A DNA stretch of 64,000 bases from Bermanella sp044597725 (GTDB lineage: Bacteria > Pseudomonadota > Gammaproteobacteria > Pseudomonadales > Oceanobacteraceae). Numbering within the stretch: position 1 is the first letter of the stretch; every line of letters begins with the position of its first letter. Position numbers and translations under genes: made by a program. The notes beneath the pieces are model-generated. The model did no database searches, had not been told where the DNA came from, and saw only the letters and a list, made by a program, of their open reading frames with translations. This document shows, in pieces, positions 43,916 to 53,338 of the stretch. The stretch spans positions 806,001 through 870,000 of the forward strand of contig NZ_CP139003.1 in NCBI RefSeq assembly GCF_044597725.1. The letters run 5' to 3'.

Positions 43916-46900
43916 ATGAAAGACTTATTAAATTTGCTACGCAAAGAGTCTCAGGCTGAAGAATTCGACTCAATTCGAATCGGCCTTGCTTCACCTGATA
44001 TGATCCGTTCATGGTCATTCGGTGAAGTTAAAAAACCAGAAACAATTAACTATCGTACGTTCAAGCCCGAACGTGATGGTTTGTTCTGTTCTCGTATTTT
44101 TGGTCCAATAAAGGACTATGAATGCTTGTGCGGAAAATATAAGCGTCTAAAACACCGTGGTGTTATTTGTGAGAAATGTGGCGTAGAAGTCACACTCGCA
44201 AAAGTACGTCGTGAGCGTATGGGTCACATTGAACTAGCGAGCCCAGTTGCTCATATCTGGTTCTTGAAGTCATTGCCAAGCCGTATTGGTTTGATGCTGG
44301 ACATGACACTTCGTGATATCGAACGTATTTTGTATTACGAGTCATTCGTTGTTATCGACCCTGGCATGACTACCCTTGAAAAAGGTCAATTGCTAAATGA
44401 CGAGCAGTATTACGAAGCGATTGAAGAATTCGGTGATGAGTTTGACGCCAAAATGGGTGCTGAAGCTGTTCAGAGCCTATTAAAAGATATTGATCTTGAA
44501 GAAGACATTCAGGATTTGCGCGAGCAGATTCCTGCGACTAATTCTGAGACCAAGCTTAAGAAAATTTCTAAGCGTCTTAAACTTCTAGAAGCATTCCACA
44601 AATCTGGAAATGATCCAAAGTGGATGGTAATGGAAGTATTGCCTGTACTACCACCTGATTTGCGTCCACTTGTGCCGCTAGATGGTGGTCGTTTTGCTAC
44701 GTCTGATCTAAACGACCTATACCGTCGTGTTATCAACCGTAACAATCGTCTGAAGCGTTTACTTGAATTGAATGCGCCTGACATCATCGTACGTAACGAA
44801 AAGCGTATGTTGCAAGAGTCGGTGGATGCCTTACTTGATAACGGTCGTCGTGGTCGAGCTATCACAGGTACTAATAAGCGTCCTCTTAAATCACTTGCCG
44901 ATATGATCAAAGGTAAGCAAGGTCGTTTCCGTCAGAACCTACTTGGTAAGCGTGTTGATTACTCTGGCCGTTCTGTAATTACAGTTGGTCCATACTTGCG
45001 CTTACATCAGTGTGGTCTTCCTAAGAAGATGGCACTTGAGTTATTTAAGCCGTTTATTTTTAGCAAGCTTGAGCACCGAGGTTTAGCTACAACCATTAAA
45101 GCTGCGAAGAAAATGGTTGAACGTGAAGAGCCGGTTGTTTGGGATATTCTCGATGAAGTTATTCGTGAACACCCTGTTATGCTAAACCGTGCACCAACAC
45201 TTCACCGTTTGGGTATTCAAGCATTTGAACCCTTGTTGATCGAAGGTAAAGCCATCCAGCTTCACCCTCTAGTATGTGCGGCATATAACGCCGACTTCGA
45301 CGGTGACCAAATGGCGGTTCACGTACCGTTAACCACAGAGGCGCAACTTGAAGCCCGTGCGTTAATGATGTCAACCAACAACGTACTATCGCCCGCCAAC
45401 GGCGACCCAATCATCGTTCCTTCACAGGACGTTGTATTAGGTTTGTACTACATGACCCGTGAAAAGATTAACGCCAAAGGTGAAGGTTCGATCTTTACTG
45501 GTTTAGAAGAAGTTCAGCGCGCTTACCGTACAGGTCAAGCAGAGCTTCACGCTAAAGTGAAAGTGCGTATTACACAAACGGTATACGAAGAAGATGGCAC
45601 AGAAGTGACAACCACTAATGTAGAAGATACAACGGTTGGTCGTGCACTGTTATTTGAAATCGTGCCTAAAGGTATTCCGTACGAAGCGGTAAACCAGGCA
45701 ATGAAGAAAAAATCTATCTCAAAACTATTGGATACGGCTTACCGTAACTGTGGTTTGAAAGATACGGTTGTCTTCGCTGACCAAATTATGTACACCGGTT
45801 TCTCTTATGCAACTAAGTCAGGCGCCTCAATTGGTGTTAACGACTTTGTTATCCCTGATGCAAAAGCCAAAATCATCGGTGATGCAGAGAAACAAGTAAA
45901 AGATATTGAAGATCAGTTTGCTTCGGGTCTGGTAACCCAAGGTGAAAAATACAACAAAGTTGTGGATATCTGGTCTCGTGCCAACGAACTTGTTGCTAAC
46001 GCGATGATGGATAACATTGGTACTGATACAGTAACCGATCGCGACGGTAACGAAGTCGACCAAGAATCATTCAACAGCGTTTACATGATGGCTGACTCTG
46101 GTGCTCGTGGTAGCCCAGCTCAGATTCGTCAGTTGGCGGGTATGCGTGGTCTGATGGCTAAGCCGGATGGTTCAATCATCGAAACACCTATTACCGCTAA
46201 CTTCCGTGAAGGTCTATCGGTGATGCAGTACTTCACCTCGACGCACGGTGCACGTAAAGGTTTGGCTGATACCGCACTAAAAACAGCAAACTCGGGTTAC
46301 CTAACTCGTCGTCTAGTAGACGTAGCGCAAGACGTTGTTGTAACTGCAGATGACTGTGGTACAGAAGAAGGCTTGAAAGTAACACCGCTTATCGAAGGTG
46401 GTGATGTTGTTGTGCCATTGGGCGGCCGTATTTTGGGTCGAGTGATCGCGCGTGACATTATTAAGCCAGGTTCTGAAGATGAATTGGTTGCACCGGCCGG
46501 TACACTTATTGACGAAGCTTGGGTCGAGATTATCGAAAAAGCCAGTGTCGATGATGTAATGGTACGTTCACCTATTACATGTGATACCAAGTTTGGTATC
46601 TGTGCCAAGTGTTATGGTCGTGACCTAGCACGTGGTCACCAGGTTAATCCGGGTGAGTCTGTAGGTGTTATTGCTGCACAGTCTATCGGTGAGCCAGGTA
46701 CACAGCTAACCATGCGTACGTTCCACATCGGTGGTGCGGCATCACGTGCAACAGCAATCGATAGCGTACAGGTGAAAAACCCTGGTACGGTTCGTCTTCA
46801 CAACATGAAGACAGTACAGCGTGAAGATGGCGATTTAGTATTGGTATCTCGTTCTAGCGCGATTGCGATTGCCGATGAATATGGTCGTGAGCGTGAGTAC

Positions 46901-48139
46901 TACAAATTGCCTTATGGTGCGATTATTAGTTCTCATGATGGAACCAAAGTTGAAGGTGGTCAAAAGATCGCAACTTGGGATCCACACACTCACCCAATTA
47001 TTTCAGAAGTGGGTGGTCGTGTTGAATTTGTTGGCTTGGAAGAAGGCATTACTATTACTCGTCAAACAGATGAGCTAACTGGTTTGTCAACGTTACAAGT
47101 AACGGATCCTGCGAACCGTCCTGCAGCGGGTAAAGATATTCGTCCTATGATTAAACTTGTAGACGAAAAAGGTGAAGATATTAACTTCCCTGGAACCAAT
47201 ACCCCAGCTCAGTACTTGCTTCCTGCAAACGCCTTGGTAAACCACGAAGACGGCGCAGTAGTAAAAGTGGGCGACATCATCGCACGTATCCCACAAGAAA
47301 GTTCTGGTAACAAAGATATTACCGGTGGTCTGCCACGCGTAGCCGACTTGTTCGAAGCGCGTAAGCCAAAAGAGCCTGCCATTCTTGCTGAAGTATCAGG
47401 TGTGGTTGGTTTTGGTAAAGAGACCAAAGGTAAGAAGCGTTTAGTGATTACTCCTAAAGATGGCAGTGAGCCATATGAAGAGTTGATTCCTAAATGGCGT
47501 CAAATGAACGTATTTGAAGGTGAAAGTGTAGAAAAAGGTGAGGTTATCTCTGATGGCCCGCTGAACCCACACGATATCCTTCGTCTACTAGGTGTAAGCG
47601 AATTAGCGCTTTATATCACTAACGAGGTGCAAGAAGTTTACCGCCTACAAGGTGTAGGTATTAACGATAAGCACATCGAAACCATTATTCGTCAGATGTT
47701 ACGTAAAGTCGATATTTTGGATTCAGGTGATAGTGATTTCATTCAAGGTGACCAGGTTGAATACTCTGACTTCCTTGAAGTGAATAAGCGCCTAGAAGCA
47801 GAAGATAAAATGCCTGCTAAAGGTCAGCGTCAGCTATTGGGTATTACTAAAGCATCGTTGGCTACCGAATCGTTCATCTCTGCCGCATCGTTCCAAGAAA
47901 CGACGCGCGTATTGACCGAAGGTGCGGTAACAGGCAAACAAGACCACTTACGTGGCTTGAAAGAAAACGTTGTAGTAGGTCGATTGATCCCGGCAGGTAC
48001 GGGTCTGGCTTACCACAGCGAGCGCAAGCGCAGACGTGAAGCCCGCGAAAATGAGAAAATGAATGCTCATATCGCACCAAGCGTCAGCGCCGACGAAGTT
48101 GAAGCTGCGCTTTCTGAAGCATTAAAAGACAATATTTAA
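43916..48139 (+). CDS. rpoC: RNA polymerase beta' subunit
   Basis: RpoC supplies the catalytic Mg-binding loop NADFDGDQMAVH and two zinc sites (CLCGKYKRLKHRGVICEKCG at the N-terminus, and a second Cys cluster near CDTKFGICAKCYG). The 1407 residues match E. coli length. AGGAG precedes the ATG. It is co-transcribed with rpoB, and a long-stem hairpin follows the stop. Confidence 0.99.
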   Translation: MKDLLNLLRKESQAEEFDSIRIGLASPDMIRSWSFGEVKKPETINYRTFKPERDGLFCSRIFGPIKDYECLCGKYKRLKHRGVICEKCGVEVTLAKVRRERMGHIELASPVAHIWFLKSLPSRIGLMLDMTLRDIERILYYESFVVIDPGMTTLEKGQLLNDEQYYEAIEEFGDEFDAKMGAEAVQSLLKDIDLEEDIQDLREQIPATNSETKLKKISKRLKLLEAFHKSGNDPKWMVMEVLPVLPPDLRPLVPLDGGRFATSDLNDLYRRVINRNNRLKRLLELNAPDIIVRNEKRMLQESVDALLDNGRRGRAITGTNKRPLKSLADMIKGKQGRFRQNLLGKRVDYSGRSVITVGPYLRLHQCGLPKKMALELFKPFIFSKLEHRGLATTIKAAKKMVEREEPVVWDILDEVIREHPVMLNRAPTLHRLGIQAFEPLLIEGKAIQLHPLVCAAYNADFDGDQMAVHVPLTTEAQLEARALMMSTNNVLSPANGDPIIVPSQDVVLGLYYMTREKINAKGEGSIFTGLEEVQRAYRTGQAELHAKVKVRITQTVYEEDGTEVTTTNVEDTTVGRALLFEIVPKGIPYEAVNQAMKKKSISKLLDTAYRNCGLKDTVVFADQIMYTGFSYATKSGASIGVNDFVIPDAKAKIIGDAEKQVKDIEDQFASGLVTQGEKYNKVVDIWSRANELVANAMMDNIGTDTVTDRDGNEVDQESFNSVYMMADSGARGSPAQIRQLAGMRGLMAKPDGSIIETPITANFREGLSVMQYFTSTHGARKGLADTALKTANSGYLTRRLVDVAQDVVVTADDCGTEEGLKVTPLIEGGDVVVPLGGRILGRVIARDIIKPGSEDELVAPAGTLIDEAWVEIIEKASVDDVMVRSPITCDTKFGICAKCYGRDLARGHQVNPGESVGVIAAQSIGEPGTQLTMRTFHIGGAASRATAIDSVQVKNPGTVRLHNMKTVQREDGDLVLVSRSSAIAIADEYGREREYYKLPYGAIISSHDGTKVEGGQKIATWDPHTHPIISEVGGRVEFVGLEEGITITRQTDELTGLSTLQVTDPANRPAAGKDIRPMIKLVDEKGEDINFPGTNTPAQYLLPANALVNHEDGAVVKVGDIIARIPQESSGNKDITGGLPRVADLFEARKPKEPAILAEVSGVVGFGKETKGKKRLVITPKDGSEPYEELIPKWRQMNVFEGESVEKGEVISDGPLNPHDILRLLGVSELALYITNEVQEVYRLQGVGINDKHIETIIRQMLRKVDILDSGDSDFIQGDQVEYSDFLEVNKRLEAEDKMPAKGQRQLLGITKASLATESFISAASFQETTRVLTEGAVTGKQDHLRGLKENVVVGRLIPAGTGLAYHSERKRRREARENEKMNAHIAPSVSADEVEAALSEALKDNI

Positions 48140-48178
48140 TGCATACAGAAGGTTATCAGTGTTAGATCGCTGAGTTAT

Positions 48179-48211
48179 AAGAAGGGTGTGCAATATTTGC
48201 ACGCCTTTCTT
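48179..48211 (+). terminator. hairpin after rpoC
   Basis: A roughly 15-bp stem (AAGAAGGGTGTGCAA with TTGCACGCCTTTCTT, few mismatches) closes a TAT loop. T's lie within the 3' arm only, so termination may be partial. The 3' arm overlaps the -35 of the rpsL promoter. Confidence 0.65.
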
Positions 48212-48238
48212 GACTCTTTGCGACACACTGATTAGACT
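48210..48238 (+). promoter_or_regulatory. str operon promoter (rpsL)
   Basis: TTGACT (48210-48215), 17 bases, TAGACT (48233-48238), then TCGCGACCC as GC-rich discriminator. It would start transcription about 6 bases before the leader hairpin. Confidence 0.6.
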
Positions 48239-48250
48239 TCGCGACCCATC

Positions 48251-48285
48251 CGTCAGATGCAGGTGTATCTGACGTTTTTGTTTTT
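48251..48285 (+). terminator. terminator-like hairpin in the rpsL leader
   Basis: CGTCAGAT (48251-48258) pairs perfectly with ATCTGACG (48267-48274) and is followed by TTTTTGTTTTT. It ends only 18 bases before the rpsL start, inside the predicted 5' leader, so it may act as an attenuator. Confidence 0.8.
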
Positions 48286-48303
48286 ACTCATTGGAGTTTA
48301 CTA

Positions 48304-48675
48304 ATGGCAACGATCAATCAGTTGGTTCGTAAGCCACGTAAGCGTCAAGTTGCGAAATCTGACGTTCGTGCTTTGCAGGCTTGTCCTCAGCGTCGTGGTG
48401 TATGTACTCGTGTATATACTACTACACCTAAGAAGCCTAACTCTGCACTACGTAAGGTTTGTCGTGTTCGCTTGACCAACGGCTTCGAAGTATCTTCCTA
48501 CATTGGTGGTGAAGGTCACAACTTACAAGAACACAGTGTTGTATTAATCCGTGGCGGTCGTGTAAAAGACTTACCGGGTGTACGTTATCACACTGTACGT
48601 GGCGCTCTTGACTGCGCTGGCGTAAATGACCGTAAACAAGGTCGTTCTAAATATGGTGCTAAGCGTCCTAAATAA
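48304..48675 (+). CDS. rpsL: 30S ribosomal protein S12
   Basis: S12 lies at the decoding centre and affects fidelity. The 123 residues contain TTPKKPNSALRK and KDLPGVRYHTVRG with the wild-type Lys residues at the streptomycin-sensitive positions (E. coli 42 and 87). GGAG stands 7 bases before the ATG. It starts the str operon rpsL-rpsG-fusA-tuf. Confidence 0.98.
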   Translation: MATINQLVRKPRKRQVAKSDVRALQACPQRRGVCTRVYTTTPKKPNSALRKVCRVRLTNGFEVSSYIGGEGHNLQEHSVVLIRGGRVKDLPGVRYHTVRGALDCAGVNDRKQGRSKYGAKRPK

Positions 48676-48777
48676 GACTTTTATTAAAAAGTCATAAAAG
48701 ACGGTTACATTTTTTAAAGATAAGAGTAAGGCTGAGACTAAAGGTTCTCAGGTACTCCTGAAGAAGAGGCTTATCAG

Positions 48778-49251
48778 ATGCCAAGAAGACGCGTCGCCGC
48801 TAAGCGTGAGATATTACCAGATCCTAAATTTGGTAACTTAACGCTAGCTAAGTTCATGAACCACGTTATGGAAAGTGGTAAAAAATCCATCGCCGAGAAA
48901 ATCGTTTATGGTGCGTTGGATGTTATTGCTCAGCGTAACAAAGATGCCGAGCCAGTAGAAATTTTCGAAAAAGCGCTAGAAGCTGTTCAGCCTATGGTAG
49001 AGGTTAAATCTCGCCGTGTAGGTGGTGCGACTTACCAAGTGCCAGTAGAAGTTCGCCCATCTCGTCGTATGGCTCTTGCCATGCGTTGGATCGTAGATGC
49101 AGCCCGTAATCGTGGTGAAAAATCCATGGGTCAACGTCTAGCCAATGAATTACTAGATGCTGCAGAAGGTAAAGGTTCTGCAATGAAGAAACGTGAAGAC
49201 GTGCATCGTATGGCTGAAGCCAACAAAGCATTCTCTCACTACCGTTTCTAA
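48778..49251 (+). CDS. rpsG: 30S ribosomal protein S7
   Basis: S7 starts assembly of the 30S head and binds at the E site. The 157 residues have the N-terminal PRRRVAAKREILPDPK and GGATYQVPVEVRPSRR signature. The 102-base gap after rpsL holds a GACTTTT/AAAAGTC hairpin (48676-48693); in E. coli the equivalent gap is where S7 represses translation, so a similar role is possible. GAGG precedes the ATG. Confidence 0.98.
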   Translation: MPRRRVAAKREILPDPKFGNLTLAKFMNHVMESGKKSIAEKIVYGALDVIAQRNKDAEPVEIFEKALEAVQPMVEVKSRRVGGATYQVPVEVRPSRRMALAMRWIVDAARNRGEKSMGQRLANELLDAAEGKGSAMKKREDVHRMAEANKAFSHYRF

Positions 49252-49269
49252 AGAAATAAGGACGACCAA

Positions 49270-51363
49270 GTGGCACGTAAGACACCAATTAATCGATATC
49301 GTAACATTGGTATTTGTGCGCATGTAGACGCGGGTAAAACCACGACTACAGAACGTGTTCTTTTCTACACCGGTCTTAGTCATAAGATCGGTGAAGTTCA
49401 CGATGGCGCGGCCACAATGGACTGGATGGAGCAGGAGCAAGAGCGTGGCATCACGATCACTTCTGCTGCAACCACTTGTTTCTGGTCTGGCATGAGCCAG
49501 CAGTTCGATCAACACCGCATCAACATCATTGATACACCTGGGCACGTCGACTTCACTATCGAAGTTGAGCGTTCTTTGCGTGTGCTTGATGCGGCGGTTG
49601 TGGTTCTATGTGGTTCGTCTGGTGTACAGCCACAAACCGAAACTGTTTGGCGTCAAGCCAACAAATACGAAGTACCTCGCATGGTATTCGTAAATAAAAT
49701 GGACCGCACCGGTGCTGATTTCTTTATGGTTGTTGATCAGCTGAAGAAACGTCTAGGTGCGAATGCGGTACCTATCCAAATTAATATCGGCTCTGAAGAC
49801 GAATTCAAAGGCGTGGTGGATCTCATTAAAATGAAAGCCATCATGTGGAATGAAGACGACCAAGGCATGACGTTCCAGTTAGAAGATATTCCTGCCGATC
49901 TTATGGATAAGGCAAATGAATATCGTGAGCACATGCTAGAAGCCGCTGCAGAAGCGTCTGAAGAAATGATGGATAAATACCTTGAAGAAGGGGATTTATC
50001 CGAAGAAGAAATTAAACAGGCATTGCGCCAACGTACCCTTAGCAATGAAATTGTTTTGGTTGCGTGCGGTTCAGCGTTTAAGAACAAAGGTGTACAAGCC
50101 GTTCTGGATGCCGTTATCGAGTATTTACCTTCACCAACAGAAGTAAAGCCGATAGAAGGTATTTTGGACGATAAGCATGAAACACCTGAAACTCGTGAAG
50201 CTGATGACAAAGCGCCTTTTTCTGCCTTAGCCTTTAAAATTGCCACCGATCCGTTTGTCGGAACGTTGACATTTATACGCGTATACTCGGGTGTGTTAAA
50301 CACTGGCGATACGATATTTAATCCGGTTAAAGGTAAAAAAGAGCGTGTTGGCCGTATGGTTCAAATGCACTCGAACAACCGCGAAGAAATCAAAGAAGTA
50401 CGTGCTGGTGATATCGCAGCCCTAATCGGTCTGAAAGATGTTACTACGGGCGATACGCTTTGTGATCTAACGCAGAAAATTACTCTGGAGCGGATGGAAT
50501 TCCCCGATCCTGTAATATCTGTCGCAGTTGAACCGAGATCTAAAGCGGATCAAGAAAAAATGGGGATCGCACTTGGTAAATTAGCCCAAGAAGACCCTTC
50601 TTTCCGCGTTGAAACTGACGAAGAGTCCGGTCAGACCATTATATCGGGTATGGGTGAACTGCACCTTGATGTATTGATTGATCGTATGAAACGTGAGTTT
50701 AGTGTTGAAGCGAACATAGGTAAGCCTCAGGTGGCCTATCGTGAGCGCATCACTAAAGCTTGTGAGATCAACAAAAAGTTTGCGAAGCAATCTGGTGGTC
50801 GCGGCCAATATGGTCACGTCGTCATTAAGTTTGAGCCAACTGAAGGTGAAGGACTTGAATTCGTAAACCAAATCACAGGTGGTTCTATTCCTAAGGAATA
50901 TATCCCTGCGGTTGAAAAAGGTATTGAAGAGCAAATGAAGAACGGTATCCTAGCAGGCTACCCACTTCTTGGCTTGAAAGCGACCTTATTCGATGGTTCT
51001 TACCATGATGTTGACTCCAACGAAATGGCGTTTAAGATCGCTGCTTCCATGGCTACTAAAGAACTGGCAAGAGAAGGCAAACCTGCTGTACTTGAACCAG
51101 TGATGCATGTAGAAGTGGTTACCCCTGAAGATTATATGGGGGATGTAGTAGGTGATTTGAACCGTCGTCGAGGCCTCATCCAAGGTATGGATGAAAGCCC
51201 ATCTGGTAAGGTTGTAACGGCTGAAGTACCGCTGTCAGAAATGTTCGGTTATGCGACCGATCTTCGTTCTGCCACGCAAGGTCGTGCAACATATGCCATG
51301 GAATTTGAGAAATATGCTGAAGCGCCTAACAACGTCGCCGAAGCTATAATTAACAAAGCCTAA
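49270..51363 (+). CDS. fusA: elongation factor G (GTG start)
   Basis: EF-G drives translocation and, with RRF, ribosome recycling. The 697 residues include G1 AHVDAGKTTTTERV, RGITITSA, DTPGHVDF, NKMDRTGAD and domains III-V (SGGRGQYGHVVI). The start is GTG at 49270, with AAGGA 8 bases upstream. It is the only fusA in the window and lies in the str operon before tuf. Confidence 0.98.
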   Translation: MARKTPINRYRNIGICAHVDAGKTTTTERVLFYTGLSHKIGEVHDGAATMDWMEQEQERGITITSAATTCFWSGMSQQFDQHRINIIDTPGHVDFTIEVERSLRVLDAAVVVLCGSSGVQPQTETVWRQANKYEVPRMVFVNKMDRTGADFFMVVDQLKKRLGANAVPIQINIGSEDEFKGVVDLIKMKAIMWNEDDQGMTFQLEDIPADLMDKANEYREHMLEAAAEASEEMMDKYLEEGDLSEEEIKQALRQRTLSNEIVLVACGSAFKNKGVQAVLDAVIEYLPSPTEVKPIEGILDDKHETPETREADDKAPFSALAFKIATDPFVGTLTFIRVYSGVLNTGDTIFNPVKGKKERVGRMVQMHSNNREEIKEVRAGDIAALIGLKDVTTGDTLCDLTQKITLERMEFPDPVISVAVEPRSKADQEKMGIALGKLAQEDPSFRVETDEESGQTIISGMGELHLDVLIDRMKREFSVEANIGKPQVAYRERITKACEINKKFAKQSGGRGQYGHVVIKFEPTEGEGLEFVNQITGGSIPKEYIPAVEKGIEEQMKNGILAGYPLLGLKATLFDGSYHDVDSNEMAFKIAASMATKELAREGKPAVLEPVMHVEVVTPEDYMGDVVGDLNRRRGLIQGMDESPSGKVVTAEVPLSEMFGYATDLRSATQGRATYAMEFEKYAEAPNNVAEAIINKA

Positions 51364-51386
51364 TCTAGAGATAAAAGAGGTCTATT

Positions 51387-52610
51387 ATGGCTAAGGAATC
51401 ATTTGAACGTAGCAAGCCACACGTAAACGTGGGCACCATTGGTCACGTTGACCACGGTAAAACTACACTAACGGCAGCACTAACACGTGTATGTGCGGAA
51501 GTATTTGGTGGTCAAGCGGTAGCGTTTGACGGCATCGACAATGCGCCAGAAGAGCGTGATCGCGGTATCACCATCGCCACGTCTCACGTTGAGTATGAAT
51601 CAACAGATCGTCACTACGCACACGTAGACTGCCCAGGGCACGCCGACTATGTAAAAAACATGATCACCGGTGCGGCACAAATGGACGGCGCGATCTTGGT
51701 ATGTGGCGCGACAGACGGCCCAATGCCACAAACACGTGAGCACATCCTACTATCACGTCAGGTAGGTGTACCTTACATCGTAGTATTCTTGAACAAAGCT
51801 GACCTTCTAGCAGAAGACTGTGGTGGTTTCGGCACAGAAGAATACAACGAAATGCTAGAGCTAGTAGACATGGAACTACGTGATCTACTATCTGAATACG
51901 ACTTCCCAGGTGATGACACTCCAATCATCCCAGGTTCAGCCCTAATGGCGCTAAACGGCGAAGACGAAAACGAACTAGGTACAACTGCTGTTAAGAAGCT
52001 AGTTGAAGCTCTAGACAGCTACATCCCAGAGCCAGAGCGTGCAGTAGACGGCGCCTTCATCATGCCGATCGAAGACGTATTCTCAATCCAAGGCCGTGGT
52101 ACAGTAGTAACAGGTCGTGTTGAGCGTGGTATCGTTAAAACAGGTGAAGAAGTAGAAATCATCGGTATTAAAGATACAACGAAGACGGTTGTAACGGGTG
52201 TAGAAATGTTTCGCAAGATGCTAGACGAAGGTCGTGCAGGCGAGAACTGTGGTGTACTACTACGTGGTACTAAGCGTGATGAAGTACAGCGTGGTCAAGT
52301 ATTGGCTAAGCCTGGTTCAATCACACCACACACTAAATTCGAAGCCGAAGTATACGTACTAGGTAAAGATGAAGGTGGTCGTCACACACCATTCTTCAAA
52401 GGTTACCGTCCACAGTTCTACTTCCGTACAACTGACGTAACAGGTGAGTGTATCCTACCTGAAGGCGTAGAAATGGTAATGCCTGGTGACAACGTACAGC
52501 TAACAGCTGAACTGATTGCACCAATCGCGATGGACGAAGGTCTACGTTTCGCGATTCGTGAAGGCGGTCGTACAGTAGGTGCGGGCGTAGTTGCTAAAAT
52601 CATCGAATAA
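51387..52610 (+). CDS. tuf: elongation factor Tu, second copy
   Basis: This second EF-Tu gene lies exactly 18,400 bases after the first and codes for the same 407 residues. The five differences are silent, at codons 5 and 7 and at 51590, 51806 and 52010. Near-identity begins at about codon 8 and runs through the stop into the terminator, a pattern expected from gene conversion. AGAGG precedes the ATG. In most gammaproteobacteria rpsJ and the S10 operon follow; here a repeat array and accessory genes do. Confidence 0.98.
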   Translation: MAKESFERSKPHVNVGTIGHVDHGKTTLTAALTRVCAEVFGGQAVAFDGIDNAPEERDRGITIATSHVEYESTDRHYAHVDCPGHADYVKNMITGAAQMDGAILVCGATDGPMPQTREHILLSRQVGVPYIVVFLNKADLLAEDCGGFGTEEYNEMLELVDMELRDLLSEYDFPGDDTPIIPGSALMALNGEDENELGTTAVKKLVEALDSYIPEPERAVDGAFIMPIEDVFSIQGRGTVVTGRVERGIVKTGEEVEIIGIKDTTKTVVTGVEMFRKMLDEGRAGENCGVLLRGTKRDEVQRGQVLAKPGSITPHTKFEAEVYVLGKDEGGRHTPFFKGYRPQFYFRTTDVTGECILPEGVEMVMPGDNVQLTAELIAPIAMDEGLRFAIREGGRTVGAGVVAKIIE

Positions 52611-52637
52611 TAATATTCGAAGATTTAAGTACAAAAG

Positions 52638-52663
52638 AAAGGCAGCTTCGGCTGCCTTTTTTT
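52638..52663 (+). terminator. intrinsic terminator after tuf copy 2
   Basis: AAAGGCAGC-TTCG-GCTGCCTTT with T's to 52663, identical to the one after the first tuf. It closes the str operon. Confidence 0.95.
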
Positions 52664-52754
52664 ATACCTGAAAAGTAGTAGTGCGGCCGGAGCCCAAGCG
52701 ACCCCCGCAATGGGGTTTTCTAAATCCGCTCCGTTTTAAGTCCGCCACGCTTTC

Positions 52755-52856
52755 CGAGAATCATCCATAGTCTCACGGACGCTGCCAGTACATCCATGTA
52801 AGCTCGCATTCGCCATCCCTGGCACGCAACGCCGCTCGCTTTATGGATAATCCTCG
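52755..52856 (-). repeat. 102-bp hairpin element, copy 2 left
   Basis: Ends CGAGAATCATCCAT and ATGGATAATCCTCG pair at 12 of 14 positions. On the minus strand it has GCCA-GGGA-TGGC (52812-52823) and TACA-TGGA-TGTA (52789-52800). The loop change T to G in the first leaves the stem intact. Confidence 0.8.
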
Positions 52857-52975
52857 AAAATCGTAAATTTTTAATTCAGCAAAGATTGATCGTATTGATT
52901 TCATAAGTAGTGCGGCCGGAGCCGTAGGCGACCCCCGCAACAAAATGTTTGGATAATCAAAAGCCTTAACGATTT

Positions 52976-53079
52976 GCGGAAGTTGTTCGTAAAGCGAGCG
53001 GCGTTGCGTGCCATGGATGGCACGCGCGAGCCCACATGGACGTGTTCACGGCGTCCGTGAGACTGCGAACAACTTTCGG
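52976..53079 (+). repeat. 104-bp hairpin element, copy 2 right
   Basis: Ends GCGGAAGTTGTTCG and CGAACAACTTTCGG pair at 12 of 14 positions. Inside are GCGTGCCA-TGGA-TGGCACGC (53006-53025), CACA-TGGA-CGTG (53033-53044) and CACGG-CGT-CCGTG (53047-53059). Confidence 0.8.
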
Positions 53080-53220
53080 AAAGCGTAAGCCGGCTTGGAT
53101 ATTGTGAAGAGTTTGAAACCCCCTTGCGGGGGTCGCTTAGGTTCCGGCCGAACTACTAAGCTTTCGGAAAGCGTAAGCAGTATCGAAAAAACGGATTGCA
53201 GGGTCCACTTGGGCTACGGA

Positions 53221-53247
53221 AATTTTCACAAAGAGGAGTGAAAAATT
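53221..53247. repeat. AT-rich inverted repeat upstream of the SDR gene
   Basis: AATTTTCAC (53221-53229) and GTGAAAAATT (53238-53247) form an inverted repeat with one bulged A around AAAGAGGA. It could be a regulator site for the operon that follows; no partner regulator is visible. Confidence 0.35.
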
Positions 53248-53338
53248 ATCTTTGTGCGCCAATTGATGGTCTATAGTGTCAAGATTGTCATCAAAAAGCT
53301 CAGTATTCTTCCTCCCATACTGTTAAAGAGCAATCTTC

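Larger units (their letters stand above)
52678..53219. repeat. post-tuf repeat array, copy 2
   Basis: The same modular array as after the first tuf, but shorter. Forward 33-34 nt units are at 52678-52710 and 52907-52940, a reverse one at 53124-53156 and a decayed reverse one near 53195-53219. A forward 102-bp and a reverse 104-bp element lie between them. It lacks the extra forward unit (71 bp) and the extra reverse unit (72 bp) found in copy 1. GCTTTCGGAAAGC and GCGTAAGC motifs recur at 53075 and 53160. No coding gene is supported. Confidence 0.9.
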
